Source: CAIQJJ01 sp964606085 (GTDB lineage Bacteria; Chloroflexota; Anaerolineae; Anaerolineales; UBA4823). Taken from it: a DNA stretch of 14,035 nucleotides. This document shows positions 12,608-14,035 of this stretch, in pieces. The notes beneath the pieces are model-generated. The model was not told the DNA's origin. It worked only from the letters and a program-made list of their open reading frames with translations, and ran no database searches. The DNA is taken from positions 1 through 14,035 of the forward strand of contig CAZSFD010000108.1 of assembly GCA_964606085.1 (NCBI GenBank). Direction: 5' to 3'. Numbering within the stretch: the first letter of the stretch is position 1; each line of letters starts with the position of its first letter. The position numbers and the translations under genes were made by a program.

Positions 12608-14035
12608 ATGGACTACCTCGATTTTGATCTCTTGTTAGAACGCGCTGGGGAAAGCTATCTGGCCCGTGTCGTCAATTCGCCGGCCGGCCAGGTCGAAGCA
12701 GCGTTCAAATTGCCTTTCGATGATAAGGATATGGAAATTTTCCGCCTGCGCGTGGGCCAGCCGCGCAAGGGGGTGCGCCGCGCCAATTCGCCCGAAATGG
12801 CCCTGGTGCAGGACTATGGCCGCAAGCTGTTCGAGGCCGTCTTCAGCGGCGAAGTGTATTCCTGCTTTCGCAGCAGCCACGACCAGGCCCAAAACCAGGG
12901 CAAGGGGCTGCGCCTGCGTCTGCGCCTGAAAGACCCCCTGCTGGCTGGTTTGCCCTGGGAGTACCTCTACCACGCCCACCTCGACAGCTTCCTCTCACTT
13001 GGCACCGATACCCCGGTGGTGCGCTACATTGACCTGGCCCGCCCGGTTTTGCCGCTCAAGGTGGATGCCCCCTTGCGCATCCTGGCGGTGATTGCCAGCC
13101 CGCAAGATTACACCTCGCTCGACATCGAAGGCGAATGGAAGCGTTTGCAAGAATCACTCAAAGATGTCATTGCCCGCGGTGAAGTGAGCCTGGAGCGCCT
13201 GTCTTCACCCACGCTGGCTGCCCTGCAACGCCAACTGCGCAGCGAAGGCCCCTATCATGTGCTGCATTTCATCGGCCACGGCGCGTTCGATAAGGCCGCC
13301 CGCGATGGCCTGCTGCTGTTCGAGAACGAGCGCGGTTCGGGGCAATTCGTCAATGGGCAGCGTTTGGGGACGATTTTGCACAACCATCCCAGCCTGCGCC
13401 TGGCCGTGCTGAACGCCTGCGAAGGCGCACGCGCCTCTGCCGAGGCCCCCTTCGCCGGCGTGGCGCACAGCCTGATCCAGCAGGGCCTTCCGGCAGTGGT
13501 GGCGATGCAGTTCGAGATCACCGATAACGCCGCCCTGATCCTCACCCACGAATTTTACGCCGCCGTCGCCTGCGGCTATCCGCTGGATGCCGCGCTCACG
13601 GAGGCGCGCGTTGCCATCTTCGCCCAGGGCAACGACATCGAATGGGGCACGCCGGTCTACTTCACCCGCCTGGCTGATGGGCGCATCTTCGATCTGACGC
13701 CGCCCAAAGCGCCGCCCACCCGTCCCCTGGTGCAGCCGCGCCTCCGGCAGCCTGCCCGACCCGGCGGCCTGGCGCACCGCCGCGCGCCGATCTTGCTGCT
13801 GTTGGCGGCCCTGTTGGGCGTGGCGCTGCTGGCGTTGGGCGTTTGGTGGTTTGGGCCGGCGCGGTTCGCTTCCGGGCAGCCCACCCTCACGCCCACCAGC
13901 AGCAGCACCTTCACGCTGACCCCCTCGAACACACCAAGCCCCACGCCGCTGCCGAGCCTGACGCCGACCGACCCACCGGCCACGAATACCATCACCGTCA
14001 GCGTCACGCCCACCGACCAACCCACCGCCACGCCC
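12608..14035 (+). CDS. CHAT-domain (caspase-like) protease with membrane anchor, partial at 3' end
   Basis: The frame is open from ATG 12608 to the window end (476 codons, no stop), so the protein is incomplete. AGGGA at 12597-12601 supports the start; the nearby ATG at 12603 is in a frame that stops quickly. An N-terminal domain (1-150) with GLPWEYLY precedes a CHAT domain (about 155-365), with the catalytic pair H224 in HFIGHG and C271 in VLNACEGA. CHAT proteins are caspase/separase-related cysteine proteases. A basic-flanked transmembrane helix (394-415) and then a Thr/Pro-rich stretch (426-476) follow. The likely topology is protease inside, linker outside, leading to an unseen outer domain. 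CHAT proteases are known from bacterial immune and cell-death systems such as Craspase, but a defence role here is inference. It is divergent from the GH2 gene. Confidence 0.9.
   Translation, partial: MDYLDFDLLLERAGESYLARVVNSPAGQVEAAFKLPFDDKDMEIFRLRVGQPRKGVRRANSPEMALVQDYGRKLFEAVFSGEVYSCFRSSHDQAQNQGKGLRLRLRLKDPLLAGLPWEYLYHAHLDSFLSLGTDTPVVRYIDLARPVLPLKVDAPLRILAVIASPQDYTSLDIEGEWKRLQESLKDVIARGEVSLERLSSPTLAALQRQLRSEGPYHVLHFIGHGAFDKAARDGLLLFENERGSGQFVNGQRLGTILHNHPSLRLAVLNACEGARASAEAPFAGVAHSLIQQGLPAVVAMQFEITDNAALILTHEFYAAVACGYPLDAALTEARVAIFAQGNDIEWGTPVYFTRLADGRIFDLTPPKAPPTRPLVQPRLRQPARPGGLAHRRAPILLLLAALLGVALLALGVWWFGPARFASGQPTLTPTSSSTFTLTPSNTPSPTPLPSLTPTDPPATNTITVSVTPTDQPTATP

Noticed and set aside
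13205..14020. A 271-codon open frame on the - strand
   Set aside because: It is antisense to the CHAT gene, whose catalytic His and Cys motifs are clear.
13880..14035. Possible DNA microsatellite
   Set aside because: The repetition is at protein level (Thr/Pro linker in frame with the CHAT gene), without a strict DNA repeat unit.

Overview
The window is GC-rich and gene-dense, with short intergenic gaps and several genes coupled by overlapping start and stop codons. No single marker fixes the taxonomy. The combination of a membrane-anchored CHAT protease with a Thr/Pro-rich linker, a HEPN/MNT toxin-antitoxin pair, many radical SAM enzymes and short palindromic repeats (one inside a gene) suggests a Chloroflexota-type genome, perhaps Anaerolineae-like. 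That is inference from style, not from a phylogenetic marker.

Layout. (1) Positions 1-824 (+): the last 18 codons of an unknown gene, then a classical SDR oxidoreductase. (2) Positions 713-3040 (-): a two-gene radical SAM operon. A HemW/HemN-like protein comes first, from a textbook promoter with operator-like symmetry; a smaller radical SAM protein follows, and its C-terminus runs antisense into the SDR gene. (3) Positions 3049-3276: regulatory and structural DNA, holding the promoter, a 52-bp double-hairpin repeat and an intrinsic terminator. (4) Positions 3329-4351 (-): a two-helix membrane protein of unknown role. (5) Positions 4589-6873 (+): an unrecognised helical protein joined by an ATGA overlap to a D-galactonate dehydratase of the enolase superfamily. 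(6) Positions 6888-10104 (+): an apparently leaderless mntA-hepT type VII toxin-antitoxin pair, followed within 8 bp by a radical SAM/SPASM-like enzyme whose end overlaps a FAD-dependent desaturase/amine-oxidase-like enzyme. (7) Positions 10154-12484 (-): a GH2 beta-mannosidase-like glycosidase carrying an in-frame palindromic repeat. (8) Positions 12608-14035 (+): a CHAT-domain protease gene, divergent from the glycosidase, with one transmembrane helix and a Thr/Pro-rich outer linker, cut by the window end.

Functional reading. Galactonate dehydratase and the GH2 enzyme point to use of plant- or polysaccharide-derived sugars. The two radical SAM groups point to unassigned cofactor or natural-product-like chemistry; the coupled radical SAM/flavoenzyme pair is the best candidate for an undescribed small pathway. 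MntA/HepT and the CHAT protease are defence- or stress-type genes. Nothing in the sequence proves that these modules form one system; they may simply be neighbours. The most distinctive observations are the palindromic element inside the glycosidase gene, the radical SAM/flavoenzyme pair next to the toxin-antitoxin genes, the membrane-tethered CHAT protease, and the symmetric promoter at 3049-3107.
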